64,000 nt of DNA from Pedobacter fastidiosus (GCF_014306625.1 NZ_JACRYL010000005.1:35083-99082); one strand, 5' to 3'; numbered from the stretch's first letter, positions 43,221 to 51,591 are shown. The notes: generated by a model not told the origin, from the sequence alone. A program made the numbers and translations.

Positions 43221-43471
43221 GTTTTGGGTTTTGCCACTGAAATACAAGTCTTCTAAAAAAAGCATTCAAATTGCTTGCAATATTTTAGTTTTGAGACATA
43301 TATTCCCCTCTTTCAGAGGGGTGTCCGCAGGACGGGGTGTTTATTTTACTATTGCCACGGAAAAACAGATTTACACAGAAAAGGGATATTATTATTTTCT
43401 TTTGAAAATGAATGTCGGCAGTTCTTCGGAAACAGCAGCCCCGCTATTTGTTCCAATCTTTTTTAAAGATA

Positions 43472-43537
43472 CTGTCATGCTGAGGCACGAAGCATCTGTT
43501 TCATCGGTTGCAGATGCTTCGTGCCTCAGCATAACAG
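43472..43537. repeat. long palindrome, stem type TGCT/AGCA
   Basis: Arms of 27 bp (43472-43498 and 43511-43537) pair with a single mismatch around a 12-nt loop. Each arm is itself a unit GTCA-TGCT-GAGGCACGA-AGCA-TCT. It is the best-preserved member of the dispersed palindromic family. Confidence 0.92.
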
Positions 43538-43663
43538 CATATTCAGGGTTGCTGCAATAAAAAAGTATTTCCACGGCTATCGGGTTTAGAAATTAAGTCA
43601 GTACAACTATGTTCAGTAGTTAAGCGCCAAAACCAGCTCCATTTCAAATTGTTATAAAAATCA

Positions 43664-43671
43664 TAAATTTG
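43664..43671 (+). promoter_or_regulatory. -7 box immediately before the fthC gene (leaderless candidate)
   Basis: TAAATTTG, perfect TAnnTTTG, ends 5 bases before the ATG at 43677. No well-placed -33 TTG was seen. Confidence 0.5.
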
Positions 43672-43676
43672 AAATT

Positions 43677-44237
43677 ATGTTAAAAGCCGAAATCAGAAAA
43701 ACAGCCTTAAAGGATAGATTAGCAATAAGTGACGAAGAATACGAATCGCTAAACAAAGGGTTGCTATATCAATTTGCAGCTCGGGATTTTAGCGCCGTGA
43801 AAACGCTCCATATTTTTTTGCCTATCAAGGAAAAGAAAGAACCCAATACTTTTTTGTTAATCGAATGGCTAGTAGAAAATCATCCCGAAATTAAAATTAT
43901 TGTTCCAAAAGCGGATTTTGAAACGGCCTTAATGACGCATCATGAATATTTGGGCGTAGCTGATTTACAGAAAAATTTGTACAATATCTTAGAACCACAA
44001 AAAGGGATTATTCATAATGGAGAAGTGGATCTGGTTTTAATTCCATTACTGGCTTTTGATGCGCAAGGTTTCCGCGTAGGTTATGGGAAAGGCTTTTACG
44101 ATCGCTTTCTTGAAAATATAAATGCTCAAAAAATAGGCTTATCTTTATCGCCTGCAATAGATAAAATCGATGACGTTAATCAACATGATATTCGTTTAGA
44201 TTTTTGCATTACACCTACAGAAACTATTAAATTTTAA
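43677..44237 (+). CDS. fthC: 5-formyltetrahydrofolate cyclo-ligase
   Basis: A 186-residue enzyme of the MTHFS/YgfA family that converts 5-formyl-THF to 5,10-methenyl-THF using ATP. The motifs are HIFLPIKEKKEPNT in the folate-binding part, VDLVLIPLLAFDAQGFRVGYGKGFYDRFL (Gly-rich substrate loop) and the C-terminal DIRLDFCITPTE. It also provides one-carbon units scavenged from histidine breakdown products, and a hut pair lies downstream on the other strand; a link is only suggestive. The -7 box is 5 bases from the ATG. Confidence 0.95.
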   Translation: MLKAEIRKTALKDRLAISDEEYESLNKGLLYQFAARDFSAVKTLHIFLPIKEKKEPNTFLLIEWLVENHPEIKIIVPKADFETALMTHHEYLGVADLQKNLYNILEPQKGIIHNGEVDLVLIPLLAFDAQGFRVGYGKGFYDRFLENINAQKIGLSLSPAIDKIDDVNQHDIRLDFCITPTETIKF

Positions 44238-44247
44238 GCTCAAGATC

Positions 44248-44406
44248 ATGCCACAAGAAATCGTTATCAAAACCGAAAAACAATACGAAGACAACATGAT
44301 TGCGGTATTCGAATTACAGGAAAAAGAAGAACTTACTGCTGAAGATTTAAAGCAAATTGAGTTAATGCTAAAGGCTGGAGAAAAGTACGAGGAAGAGCAT
44401 TTGTAG
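44248..44406 (+). CDS. small conserved-looking protein of 52 residues
   Basis: An ATG at 44248, 10 bases after the fthC stop, opens a 52-residue frame. It starts MPQEIVIKTEKQYED and ends AGEKYEEEHL. The product is very acidic and helical in its second half (ELTAEDLKQIELMLKAGEKYEEE). Codon use matches the neighbouring genes and the short distance suggests co-transcription with fthC. I do not recognise a family. It is too short for default gene finding but looks real, because third positions are AT-rich and the frame is clean to the stop. Confidence 0.65.
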   Translation: MPQEIVIKTEKQYEDNMIAVFELQEKEELTAEDLKQIELMLKAGEKYEEEHL

Positions 44407-44428
44407 GAAGTTGTGTTTTTCGAGTTTC

Positions 44429-44455
44429 TGTCATTCTGAATGAAATATAGAATCC
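44429..44455. repeat. single palindromic unit, stem type TTCT/AGAA
   Basis: GTCA-TTCT-GAATGAAATAT-AGAA-TCC beginning at 44430. It follows the same scaffold as the other units of the dispersed family. Confidence 0.65.
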
Positions 44456-44548
44456 GCAAGCAATGAAATACAGTATACTGATTAGTACTCTTTAGTCGCC
44501 AATCGTCTAGAAATTTTTAGCTTTCGCTATGATTGCTGTTTTATTTTC

Positions 44549-44656
44549 CGTCATTGCGAAATCGATTTTTCATCGATTGAAGCAATCTCATTCGTGAGAT
44601 TATTTAAACAAATGAGTTTGCCACGTCCCGATGAAAAATCGGAACTCGCAATGACG
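44549..44656. repeat. paired palindrome, stem type TTGC/GCAA
   Basis: The left unit GTCATTGCGA...GAAGCAATCT begins at 44550. The right unit is its inverse and ends TCGCAATGACG. Each unit has a further internal pairing (ATCGAT...ATCGAT; CCGAT...ATCGG). Confidence 0.85.
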
Positions 44657-44727
44657 ACCGGCCTAAATGCCACTCTTATATATTTATTATACCAAATAAA
44701 TTAACGCTCAGAAGTACAGTCAAAACA

Positions 44728-45720
44728 TTAAACTTGTGCCTTAATAAAATCACTTACCAAATATGCAATCAGTTTCGAAGTCAATTTACTCACTCTACCA
44801 TCAAGCAGCCTCGTTGCGCCCTCACTAATGTGTAAGTAAGAGAATTCCCTTTTACTCGTTAAAATCAATTTTCGAATATCATTAACAGCAAAACCAGATG
44901 GTGTTTCTGCGCTCGAAAGCACATTCTGAATGCAATCTAAATCAATTTCTAAACCTGCCGTTGAACCAATTCCAAAAAAGAAATCTTTGTCATTAGCACA
45001 CTTTAAAATTTCATCAAAAAACACCGCTTTAAGCTTTGGATTGGTTTCATTTTGATTCAAGATCTCCTCATTATTATAGTTTTGATGTAAACCGTACATG
45101 AAATAATTATTCAAATAATTTTCAGCTAGAGCATAAGTGAACCCGTTTCCACTATGTCTTCCCTCTTGCTTGCGTAAATCGGCATGAGCATCGATATTCA
45201 AAACATCAATGGCTTGCTTTTTCGCCAGCGAAGTGCCTTTTATGATTGGGAAAGCATTGTTATGTCCGCCACCGATAACGATCGGGATTTTGCCTGCAGA
45301 CACGATTTTTTCAATTACAGGGAAAACCAAATCATCAATATCAACTACTTTATTTCTCAGACCACCAATCGATGAATCTTCAGGTTCTTCTATTTCAAAA
45401 TGCCCCAGAACCAAAATTTCTTCTCCATGTAAGAAGCGATTACTTTGGATATTAAGGAAAGCCATTAATGCCGGCCGCCATATTGTAGAGGCGCCTGCAA
45501 TACCAGCATTTGCCCGAATTCCAATATCCTCTGGGATGCCTAAAAGCACGAACTTGGCTTTGCTTTTCATTAAACTCTCGAATGAGATTGCCACAGTCGA
45601 TGAAGAATCTCCCTCGCTATGACGATATATTTCTACCTTTTCCCCAAGCTTGGTTTCGCCATCACGATAAATAATCAAGTTGTTAATCTCGCTTTGCGAA
45701 TATATTTTTAGTTTATCCAT
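44728..45720 (-). CDS. hutG: formimidoylglutamase (arginase/ureohydrolase family)
   Basis: A 330-residue manganese ureohydrolase. The metal-binding motifs are GGGHNNAFP, NIDAHADLR and the third acidic pair in GLEIDLDCIQ. HSGNGFTYAL supplies the substrate loop. The family includes arginase, agmatinase and HutG. HutG is favoured because it overlaps hutI, which feeds it the next-but-one intermediate: N-formimidoyl-glutamate is split to glutamate and formamide. The overlap with hutI (8 bases, 45713-45720) implies translational coupling. hutH and hutU are not in the window. The protein is roughly normal in length for HutG. Confidence 0.9.
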   Translation of the reverse strand: MDKLKIYSQSEINNLIIYRDGETKLGEKVEIYRHSEGDSSSTVAISFESLMKSKAKFVLLGIPEDIGIRANAGIAGASTIWRPALMAFLNIQSNRFLHGEEILVLGHFEIEEPEDSSIGGLRNKVVDIDDLVFPVIEKIVSAGKIPIVIGGGHNNAFPIIKGTSLAKKQAIDVLNIDAHADLRKQEGRHSGNGFTYALAENYLNNYFMYGLHQNYNNEEILNQNETNPKLKAVFFDEILKCANDKDFFFGIGSTAGLEIDLDCIQNVLSSAETPSGFAVNDIRKLILTSKREFSYLHISEGATRLLDGRVSKLTSKLIAYLVSDFIKAQV

Positions 45721-46951
45721 TATAAATTTCGCCGTTTAAAATAACTGTTTCTATTTGGGTTTCACCGAAACTATATGGCAAATAAGCAATTGAAGGCATC
45801 GGTTTGGTGATAAATAAGTTCGCCTTTTTCCCGATTGCAATGCTCCCAAAATCGCCACTAAGTTCCAAGGCTGCTGCACCATTAAGCGTAGCTGCATTAA
45901 TAGCCTGTTCAGGCAGCATTTTAAGTTTTATGCACCCTAAAGAAACTACAAAATTCATATTTCCAGATGGCGTTGAGCCTGGATTGTAATCGGAAGCCAG
46001 CGCAACTGGCAAGTTAGCTTCCATAAAGCCCTTTGCATTGCCAAATGGAATCCCTAAATAAAACGAGCAAGAAGGCAATAACGTTACAATTGTGTTGCTG
46101 TTTAATAAAGATTGAATGGTTTCGGCATTCGTTTCTTCCAAATGATCGACAGAAACCGCGTTATTTTTAACGGCTATTTCTACTGCTCCTGAAATGGAAA
46201 GCTGGTTTGCGTGAACTTTTGGCTTTAAACCATAATGAGCGCCAGCCTTTAAAATCTGGTCGGTTTCTTCCACAGAGAAAAAGCCTTTCTCACAAAAAAC
46301 ATCTATGTAATCGGCTAGATTTTCTTTTGCAATTTGAGGCAACATTTCATCAATAATTAAATCAATATATCCCTGATGATTGCCCTTATATTCTATTGGA
46401 TAAGTGTGCGCCGCTAAAAATGTTGCTTTGATTGGGATTGGAAAGTTCTCTTTTAATCTGCGAATTACCTTTAACATTTTAATCTCACTCTCAACCGATA
46501 AACCGTAACCGCTTTTAATCTCTAAAGCTCCAGTTCCATTTAAAATCATTCGATTTAATCTTACTAAAGCACTTTCAAACAAATCATCTTCAGTAGCTTC
46601 TCTTAATTTAGTTGCTGAATTTAAAATTCCGCCGCCTGCTGAAGCTATTTCTTCATAGCTTTTCCCTTGAATTTTCATTACAAACTCTTCTTCCCGAGAT
46701 GCTGCAAAAACAATATGAGAATGGCTGTCGCACCAAGAAGGAAAAACGTATTTATCAACTGCGTCGGTGGATGGAAGACATGAAATGGAAGGTGGAATTG
46801 AATCCATTTCGCCGAAATCCTTAATTAAATCATTTTCTATTAAAAGCCATGCGTTTTCCAAAACAGGTAAATTGCTCATTTCACTTCCGCGAAGAACCAG
46901 TTTTTCTTTAGGATGCAAGCCTACGAGGCCTTTAATATTTGTGATTAGCAT
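45713..46951 (-). CDS. hutI: imidazolonepropionase
   Basis: A 412-residue amidohydrolase of histidine catabolism that hydrolyses 4-imidazolone-5-propanoate to N-formimidoyl-L-glutamate. The zinc ligand motif HxH is WCDSHSHIVFAASREEEF. GTGALEIKSGYGLSVESE and KVHANQLSISGAVEIA are family marks, and the later VALASDYNPGSTPSGNM holds the metal/catalytic Asp. It is the first gene of a two-gene operon with hutG. The upstream spacer contains no -7 box I can identify. Confidence 0.95.
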   Translation of the reverse strand: MLITNIKGLVGLHPKEKLVLRGSEMSNLPVLENAWLLIENDLIKDFGEMDSIPPSISCLPSTDAVDKYVFPSWCDSHSHIVFAASREEEFVMKIQGKSYEEIASAGGGILNSATKLREATEDDLFESALVRLNRMILNGTGALEIKSGYGLSVESEIKMLKVIRRLKENFPIPIKATFLAAHTYPIEYKGNHQGYIDLIIDEMLPQIAKENLADYIDVFCEKGFFSVEETDQILKAGAHYGLKPKVHANQLSISGAVEIAVKNNAVSVDHLEETNAETIQSLLNSNTIVTLLPSCSFYLGIPFGNAKGFMEANLPVALASDYNPGSTPSGNMNFVVSLGCIKLKMLPEQAINAATLNGAAALELSGDFGSIAIGKKANLFITKPMPSIAYLPYSFGETQIETVILNGEIYNG

Positions 46952-47034
46952 TTTTTAGTATTAAGTAGTGAGAATCAATTATCAAGACCGCCTGCATCCT
47001 CATCCGTCTTCCATCTTACATTTTCCATTTAATT

Positions 47035-47802
47035 TTATTCCATCTCTAACAATACCGGGCAATGATCAGAGTGAATCGCATCGGGCAAAATCCGCACATT
47101 TTTTAAGCGGCTTTCCATTGGTTTGGTTGCCAAATGATAATCGATTCGCCAACCCAAATTTTTACCTCTTGAGCCTGCTCGGTAACTCCACCAAGTGTAA
47201 TGATGCGGATCCTTATTAAAATGCCTGAAAGTATCAATAAATCCATTATCTAAAAACAATTGCATCCATTCTCTTTCTTGAGGCAAAAAACCTGATGAAT
47301 TTGCATTGGATTTTGGATTGTGAATATCAATGGAAGTATGGCAAATGTTGTAATCGCCACTCACAATTAAGCTGGGGAACTGCTTTCTTAAAGCTCCAAT
47401 GTAGGTATCAAAAAAAGACATGAATTCGTATTTTTTAACCTGTCGTTCATCACCACTAGATCCAGAAGGCATATAAAGGCTCATTAACGAAAAATCATCA
47501 AAATCGACTCGTAAAATTCTTCCTTCCCGATCAATCCATTCTTCACCGCAACCATATTCTACATGGTTTGGTTTTATTTTAGTAAGAATTGCAACACCAC
47601 TATATCCTTTCTTTTCTGCTGGAAACCAATAATGATGATAACCCAACTGCTCAACTAAAGCGATAATTTCAGGAATTTGGATAGGCAAGGCCTTAACTTC
47701 TTGCAGGCAAATCATATCGGCATTGGTAGCCTGCAACCAACCGAAAAAGTTTTTGGTACTTGCTGCCCGAATTCCGTTAACGTTGTAAGAGATGATTTTC
47801 AT
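47035..47802 (-). CDS. xth: exodeoxyribonuclease III / AP endonuclease
   Basis: A 255-residue EEP-superfamily nuclease for base-excision repair. Metal and catalytic residues are seen as N7 in YNVNGIRAA, E35 in CLQEVKA, the SGDYNICHT motif (Asp/Asn pair) and SDHCPV at the C-terminus. SLYMPSGSSGDERQVKKYEFM carries the conserved Tyr. The length and opening (MKIISYNVNGIRAA) fit ExoIII rather than sequence-neutral EEP enzymes. It stands alone, downstream of hutI on the same strand, separated by the antiparallel TA remnant on its other side. Confidence 0.95.
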   Translation of the reverse strand: MKIISYNVNGIRAASTKNFFGWLQATNADMICLQEVKALPIQIPEIIALVEQLGYHHYWFPAEKKGYSGVAILTKIKPNHVEYGCGEEWIDREGRILRVDFDDFSLMSLYMPSGSSGDERQVKKYEFMSFFDTYIGALRKQFPSLIVSGDYNICHTSIDIHNPKSNANSSGFLPQEREWMQLFLDNGFIDTFRHFNKDPHHYTWWSYRAGSRGKNLGWRIDYHLATKPMESRLKNVRILPDAIHSDHCPVLLEME

Positions 47803-47879
47803 TCAAAAATTTCATTATGTTGTACGGTAAATTTAGAAATTAATTGAGTAAATGCTTGGCTATTGAGATTTGCTTTCGT

Positions 47880-47887
47880 TAAATTTG
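47880..47887 (+). promoter_or_regulatory. -7 box immediately before the antitoxin gene (leaderless candidate)
   Basis: TAAATTTG, perfect TAnnTTTG, ends 3 bases before the ATG at 47891. TTG at 47856-47858 is near the -33 position. Confidence 0.55.
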
Positions 47888-47890
47888 TTT

Positions 47891-48118
47891 ATGAGCATTG
47901 ATGAATTAAAAATTGAAATCGCTAAAAAAGTTTTCGAAATTGATGATGAGAATCTTCTCTCCGAAGTAGATATGCTTTTAAGCAACAAGGAAAAAGTTGT
48001 GTTAGAAGATTTACCAAAGCATGTTCAAGAGGGCATTAAGAGGGGCATGAAACAGGCAGAAGAGGGAAAACTGACACCACATGATGAAGTAATGAAATTA
48101 TATAGCAATTATTTATGA
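47891..48118 (+). CDS. putative antitoxin / addiction-module protein
   Basis: A 75-residue acidic helical protein starting MSIDELKIEIAKKVFEIDDE. The layout (helical N-terminus with LLSEVDMLL, then a basic-acidic tail) suits the addiction-module antitoxins that accompany RelE/ParE toxins in Bacteroidota. The start is the ATG at 47891; the frame extends to 47870, but the -7 box sits at 47880-47887. Its stop codon overlaps the start of the toxin gene (ATGA), the usual antitoxin-toxin coupling. The toxin partner carries a premature stop, so this gene may be a stranded antitoxin. Confidence 0.72.
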   Translation: MSIDELKIEIAKKVFEIDDENLLSEVDMLLSNKEKVVLEDLPKHVQEGIKRGMKQAEEGKLTPHDEVMKLYSNYL

Positions 48119-48402
48119 GCTTGCCGATTTTCTGGAGTGATGAAGCAAAGGAAACATTCGCCGCAATTTTTTAGTTCATTTTTAATCAATTTGGAGAGAA
48201 ATCAGCTAAAAAGTTTATCAAGCAAACCAATAAGGTTGTGGCTATTATAATATTCCAACCAGAGATTTTTGAAGCTTTTTCCTCTAATCGATTTAGAAAA
48301 GGGAGAATTACAAGTCAAACTTCTGTGTTTTACGAGATTCAAGACAACCAAATACGCCTTTTATATTTTTGGGATAATAGACAAGAGCCGTTAATTACAT
48401 AG
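48115..48402 (+). pseudogene. ParE/RelE-family toxin, interrupted by an in-frame TAG
   Basis: Reading from the ATG overlapping the antitoxin stop gives 19 residues (MSLPIFWSDEAKETFAAIF), a TAG at 48172-48174, then 75 more codons in the same frame to TAG at 48400-48402. Across the stop the sequence continues as a normal RelE/ParE fold: FNQFGEKSAKKFIKQT, then VFYEIQDNQIRLLYFWDNR with the typical C-terminal strand pair. With one base change the protein would be 95 residues, the usual toxin length. Inactivation by a point mutation is the simplest reading; a sequencing error cannot be excluded. The end overlaps the convergent cyclophilin gene by 8 bases. Confidence 0.85.
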
Positions 48403-49108
48403 TTTTTTTATCCCCCAATGGGTCGCCCGCCAACTTTTTCTCCAACCTCTTCGCCTCTCTTTTTTTCAAAATAGTAATGTCCATTTTTACATCCTGTTTT
48501 GGGCGGTTATTTTTATCCGTTGGAAGAGCAGCAATCTTATCAACCAAATCTAATCCCTGAACAATTTCGCCATAAACCGTATAATTCCGATCTAAATGTG
48601 GAGCACCACCGATGGTCCTGTAAACCTGTCTTTGCCATTCGGGAATTTTAAATTTCAGCCGTTTTTCTTCAACACTATTTAATTGTTCATCTGTAAAAAC
48701 CTTTCCCTGCACCAAATAAAATTGGCAACTGCTCGATGCTTTCTCAGGATTATTATCTCTTGCCGCCGCCAACACACCCTTTTTGTGAAATAAACTATCT
48801 CTAAATTCTGCGGGAATAGTATATTTTAATCCGCCTTCTCCTAAAAGGGAGTCAGGTTTGGCGTTTCTAGAATCTGGATCGCCGCCTTGAATCATGAAAT
48901 CTTTAATCACTCTGTGAAATAAAGTTCCATTATAAAAACCTTCCTTTGTCAATTTTAAAAAGTTATCCCGATGAAGTGGAGTTTGGTTATAAAGCTTAAC
49001 TATACACTCTCCAAACTCAGTTTTGATGCGGATATATTGATTTTTTGGCTTCGCAGCAAATGCCGATAATATCGAAAATGTGCAAATTATTAAGAATAGT
49101 TTCTTCAT
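48395..49108 (-). CDS. exported cyclophilin-type peptidyl-prolyl isomerase
   Basis: A 237-residue protein with a signal peptide (MKKLFLIICTFSILSAFA). The cyclophilin domain spans about 25-215. It has FHRVIKDFMIQGGDPDSR with the catalytic Arg, SSCQFYLVQG, and NYTVYGEIVQGLDLVDKI. A basic, lysine-rich tail ends it (ILKKREAKRLEKKLAG). It would assist folding of exported proteins in the periplasm. It is not linked to other genes; its 3' end overlaps the toxin remnant from the opposite strand. Confidence 0.93.
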   Translation of the reverse strand: MKKLFLIICTFSILSAFAAKPKNQYIRIKTEFGECIVKLYNQTPLHRDNFLKLTKEGFYNGTLFHRVIKDFMIQGGDPDSRNAKPDSLLGEGGLKYTIPAEFRDSLFHKKGVLAAARDNNPEKASSSCQFYLVQGKVFTDEQLNSVEEKRLKFKIPEWQRQVYRTIGGAPHLDRNYTVYGEIVQGLDLVDKIAALPTDKNNRPKQDVKMDITILKKREAKRLEKKLAGDPLGDKKTM

Positions 49109-49189
49109 CGGATTGGTGTTTGAGGCTAATTTAAGTTAAAAAATGAAATTGAATAAATATTTACCACTGTAATTAGATTTTTTTTGCTT

Positions 49190-49197
49190 TACCTTTG
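49190..49197 (+). promoter_or_regulatory. -7 box immediately before the metal operon (leaderless candidate)
   Basis: TACCTTTG, perfect TAnnTTTG, ends 5 bases before the ATG at 49203 (2 bases before the alternative GTG at 49200). Confidence 0.55.
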
Positions 49198-49202
49198 TAG
49201 TG

Positions 49203-49607
49203 ATGAAGTTAAAACAAAAAATAGCACTTTCTTTGGCCGTATTTTATGCGGTTAGTGTTATGGGTTTGGCTTTAAGTTTACATTTTTGTGGTGGCAAGCT
49301 AGAAAATGTACAGCTATTTAGTAACGAGGTTTCCTGTAAATTCTGCAAGGACATTCCTGCTGAAAAGAAAAAAGATGATGGCTGTTGCAAAAACACGCAG
49401 GTAACCGTTAAAGTAATAGATAGTCACCAAATTGAGGCGCAAATTCAGATGCCGAAGTTGTTTTCTATCCAGCTTTTCCTGCATCCTCCAGTTTTAGAAT
49501 TTCTTTCTAACATCACGCCAGCTTTTATAAGCAAGATTGCCAATAAAGCGCCACCATTATCGGCCAAAATTCCCCTTCATATTTTCAATTGTATTTTTAG
49601 GAATTAG
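49203..49607 (+). CDS. HYC_CC_PP-type Cys-rich membrane-associated protein
   Basis: A 134-residue protein with one N-terminal hydrophobic helix (about 8-26). The motifs that define the group are visible: HFCGG (27-31), CKFC (45-48), CC (61-62) and APPLS near the C-terminus. The family is a short Bacteroidota protein usually found near metal-handling genes; its function is not proved. The Cys/His arrangement would suit metal binding at the outer face of the inner membrane. It is the first gene of the copper-type cluster 49203-52151. A GTG three codons upstream is an alternative start. A small hairpin (about 49631-49648) lies in the 126-bp gap to the next gene. Confidence 0.75.
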   Translation: MKLKQKIALSLAVFYAVSVMGLALSLHFCGGKLENVQLFSNEVSCKFCKDIPAEKKKDDGCCKNTQVTVKVIDSHQIEAQIQMPKLFSIQLFLHPPVLEFLSNITPAFISKIANKAPPLSAKIPLHIFNCIFRN

Positions 49608-49733
49608 GATTAAATAAATCTGTTTTGCTGCCCTGATAATTATCGGGGTTAATTCATCAACTATTCTGCTGTAAAGGCTCTGAATTAAATTCAGCGTTCG
49701 ATAGCGTAAGGTTTATTCTAATTCAAAAAAATC

Positions 49734-50270
49734 ATGAAAACTATAAAATTATTCAGCATTATTATGCTCTTCCTTGCCGTTAATGTATCGGCACAAAAAA
49801 TCACTTCTGCAGATTTACAGGTAACCGGATTAACCTGCTCTATGTGTTCAAATGCGACACAAAAATCTTTAGAAACTTTAGATTTTATTAGCTCTGTAAA
49901 GCCAGATTTAAATAAAAACATCTTCGTTTTAACCTTTAAAAAGGATGCAGACATCAGCTTGGATCTGGTTCGTAAAAAAGTTCAAGATGCAGGCTTTTCT
50001 GTTGGTGGATTAACGGCCAACTTCAATTTTAATCAGGTAAAGGTTGATGATAAAGGCCAGGCGATTGTTGATGGAAACGTTTATCGCTTTGTTAATGCAA
50101 AAAATAAAACCTTAAACGGACCGGTAAAAGTAAGCGTAGTTGATAAGAATTTCATATCGGGTTCGGCCTTTAAGAAACAAGCAACAACAGCAAATTCTGA
50201 TGCGTATGCAAGCGGAAGTGGCTTGGTTAACGGCAAGAAAACACGCATTTATCACTTAAGTATTTCTTAG
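49734..50270 (+). CDS. exported protein with heavy-metal-associated (HMA) domain
   Basis: A 178-residue protein with a signal peptide (MKTIKLFSIIMLFLAVNVSA). The mature N-terminus is an HMA domain (about 25-93) with the metal pair C35 and C38 in TGLTCSMCSN, then KSLETLDFISSVKPDLNKN. The remainder (about 95-178) is a beta-rich extension of unknown type. An exported HMA is a periplasmic copper chaperone candidate. The next gene starts directly after its stop (TAGTG), so expression is coupled. No CopZ/CopA pair lies nearby. Confidence 0.85.
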   Translation: MKTIKLFSIIMLFLAVNVSAQKITSADLQVTGLTCSMCSNATQKSLETLDFISSVKPDLNKNIFVLTFKKDADISLDLVRKKVQDAGFSVGGLTANFNFNQVKVDDKGQAIVDGNVYRFVNAKNKTLNGPVKVSVVDKNFISGSAFKKQATTANSDAYASGSGLVNGKKTRIYHLSIS

Positions 50271-50272
50271 TG

Positions 50273-51082
50273 ATGAAGAAACTATTCTTTTTGGCGCTGA
50301 TAATTTTCTGCGCCAAAATAAATGCTCATAGTCAGGAACTCTATGTTTTTACTGAACCGGCAAGCAATATGCCCACAAAATCAATTGGTGTAAGAATTAC
50401 AAATGAGGGAATGAATAATCCCGATTTTATGAGCAGAACCATCCCTGAAGTAATGATCGGCTTTAATAAAAACTTGATGATGCATGCGCAGGCTTTTTTA
50501 TCGGATATGGATGGAAAATATCGATTAGAAGGTGGGAGTTTATATGCAAAGTACCGATTCTTATCGCTTGATGAAGCACACAGCCATTTTAGGGCTTCGG
50601 CATTTGGGAGAGTAAGTACAAGCAAAAGACCAACCTACACAAGAGATATTAACCTTGAAGGTGATAATAGTGGCTTACAAGGCGGTTTAATTTTTACGCA
50701 ACTTTTGCATAAACTCGCCCTTTCGGCAACACTTGGTTATGCCCACGCTTTTGAAAATCAAGATCGGCAAATCGTTGGAATGCCTCGCCCTAATAATATG
50801 CTATCGTATAGCTTATCTTCGGGATATTTGGTTTTACCTTTTGTTTACAAAGATTACAAACAGCCAAATTTTAATTTGTACTTCGAAATACTTGGCAAAA
50901 CCGACCCCAGTTCGGGTCAGTCTTACTTAGATTTGGCGCCGGCAGTACAGGTAATTTTGAATAGCAAAACACGGATCGATCTGGGATATCGCTTCCAAGC
51001 GACAGGTAATATTGAAAATCGATACACTAAAAATATGTATCTGGTTAGGGCAGAATTTAATTTTTTTAACGTTTTAAAATAA
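50273..51082 (+). CDS. putative outer-membrane beta-barrel protein of the metal operon
   Basis: A 269-residue protein with a signal peptide (cleaved near AHSQ, about 21). The body alternates polar and aromatic residues in beta-strand-like segments (SLYAKYRFLS, NLYFEILGKT, RIDLGYRFQA) and ends in YLVRAEFNFFNV, a terminal Phe-rich strand typical of outer-membrane barrels. I do not recognise the family. Its place in a copper-type operon suggests metal passage or receptor-like function, as inference. The start is the ATG at 50273; a GTG directly ahead (50270) overlaps the upstream stop. Confidence 0.78.
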   Translation: MKKLFFLALIIFCAKINAHSQELYVFTEPASNMPTKSIGVRITNEGMNNPDFMSRTIPEVMIGFNKNLMMHAQAFLSDMDGKYRLEGGSLYAKYRFLSLDEAHSHFRASAFGRVSTSKRPTYTRDINLEGDNSGLQGGLIFTQLLHKLALSATLGYAHAFENQDRQIVGMPRPNNMLSYSLSSGYLVLPFVYKDYKQPNFNLYFEILGKTDPSSGQSYLDLAPAVQVILNSKTRIDLGYRFQATGNIENRYTKNMYLVRAEFNFFNVLK

Positions 51083-51087
51083 TAGTA

Positions 51088-51591
51088 ATGAAAAAGATAT
51101 TTTTATTTATAGCAATCATCTCGATTGCAACAACAAAATTCAGCTTTGCACAAAGTAAAACTGATGGCGCTTTCAACCAAGTTTTGACAGCTTATTTCGA
51201 TTTAAAAAATGCATTAGCAACTGATAAGAAAGAGCTTGCTTCAGAAAAGGCTAAAGCATTGTTAGTTAAAATTGATGCCGTTCCACACAAAGATTTATCT
51301 GCAGATCAGCACAAATTTTGGATGGAACAGGCTTCTATTATCAAGGCTAAAGCAACTGAATTGGCAAATGCGAAAGACATTAAAGTTCAAAGAAAAGCGT
51401 TCGAAGGAATTTCTTATCCGATGATTAAAACGTTAAGAACCATCAAGTTTAACACCAGCACAGTTTACGTTCAACATTGCCCAATGGCAAAAGCGAGTTG
51501 GTTAAATGAAAAAGAAAATATCGAAAATCCTTATTATGGAAGCATGATGTTTGAATGTGGCGATGTTGCCGAAACGATAAAAGCTAAATAA
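51088..51591 (+). CDS. DUF3347-domain periplasmic protein (copper-binding type)
   Basis: A 167-residue protein with a signal peptide ending KFSFAQ (about 22). DUF3347 covers most of the rest: VLTAYFDLKNAL near 30-41 and the conserved end YVQHCPMAKASWLNEKENI followed by NPYYGSMMFECGDV. The same module occurs at the C-terminus of CusB-type efflux adaptors, where the Cys/Met residues bind Cu(I). Here it stands alone, so it may be a free periplasmic metal buffer or chaperone. Its stop overlaps the start of the regulator gene (TAATG). Confidence 0.88.
   Translation: MKKIFLFIAIISIATTKFSFAQSKTDGAFNQVLTAYFDLKNALATDKKELASEKAKALLVKIDAVPHKDLSADQHKFWMEQASIIKAKATELANAKDIKVQRKAFEGISYPMIKTLRTIKFNTSTVYVQHCPMAKASWLNEKENIENPYYGSMMFECGDVAETIKAK

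Larger units (their letters stand above)
43221..43676. other. 456-bp spacer made largely of dispersed repeats
   Basis: No gene is supported. From left to right it holds a C/G-block repeat (about 43302-43340), a half-copy of the GCCACGGAAACACAG family (43353-43383) and a 66-bp palindrome (43472-43537). A -7 box for the next gene lies at 43664-43671. Reading frames of 60-121 codons in this stretch run straight through these repeats and are not protein-like. Confidence 0.7.
44407..44727. other. 321-bp spacer with two palindromic repeats
   Basis: No gene is seen. It contains a single unit of stem type TTCT/AGAA (44429-44455) and a paired palindrome of stem type TTGC/GCAA (44549-44656). Confidence 0.7.

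Noticed and set aside
43195..43574. Frames of 60-121 codons between efp and fthC on both strands
   Set aside because: They run through the efp terminator, a C/G-block repeat and a 66-bp palindrome; the peptide is a translation of repeats.
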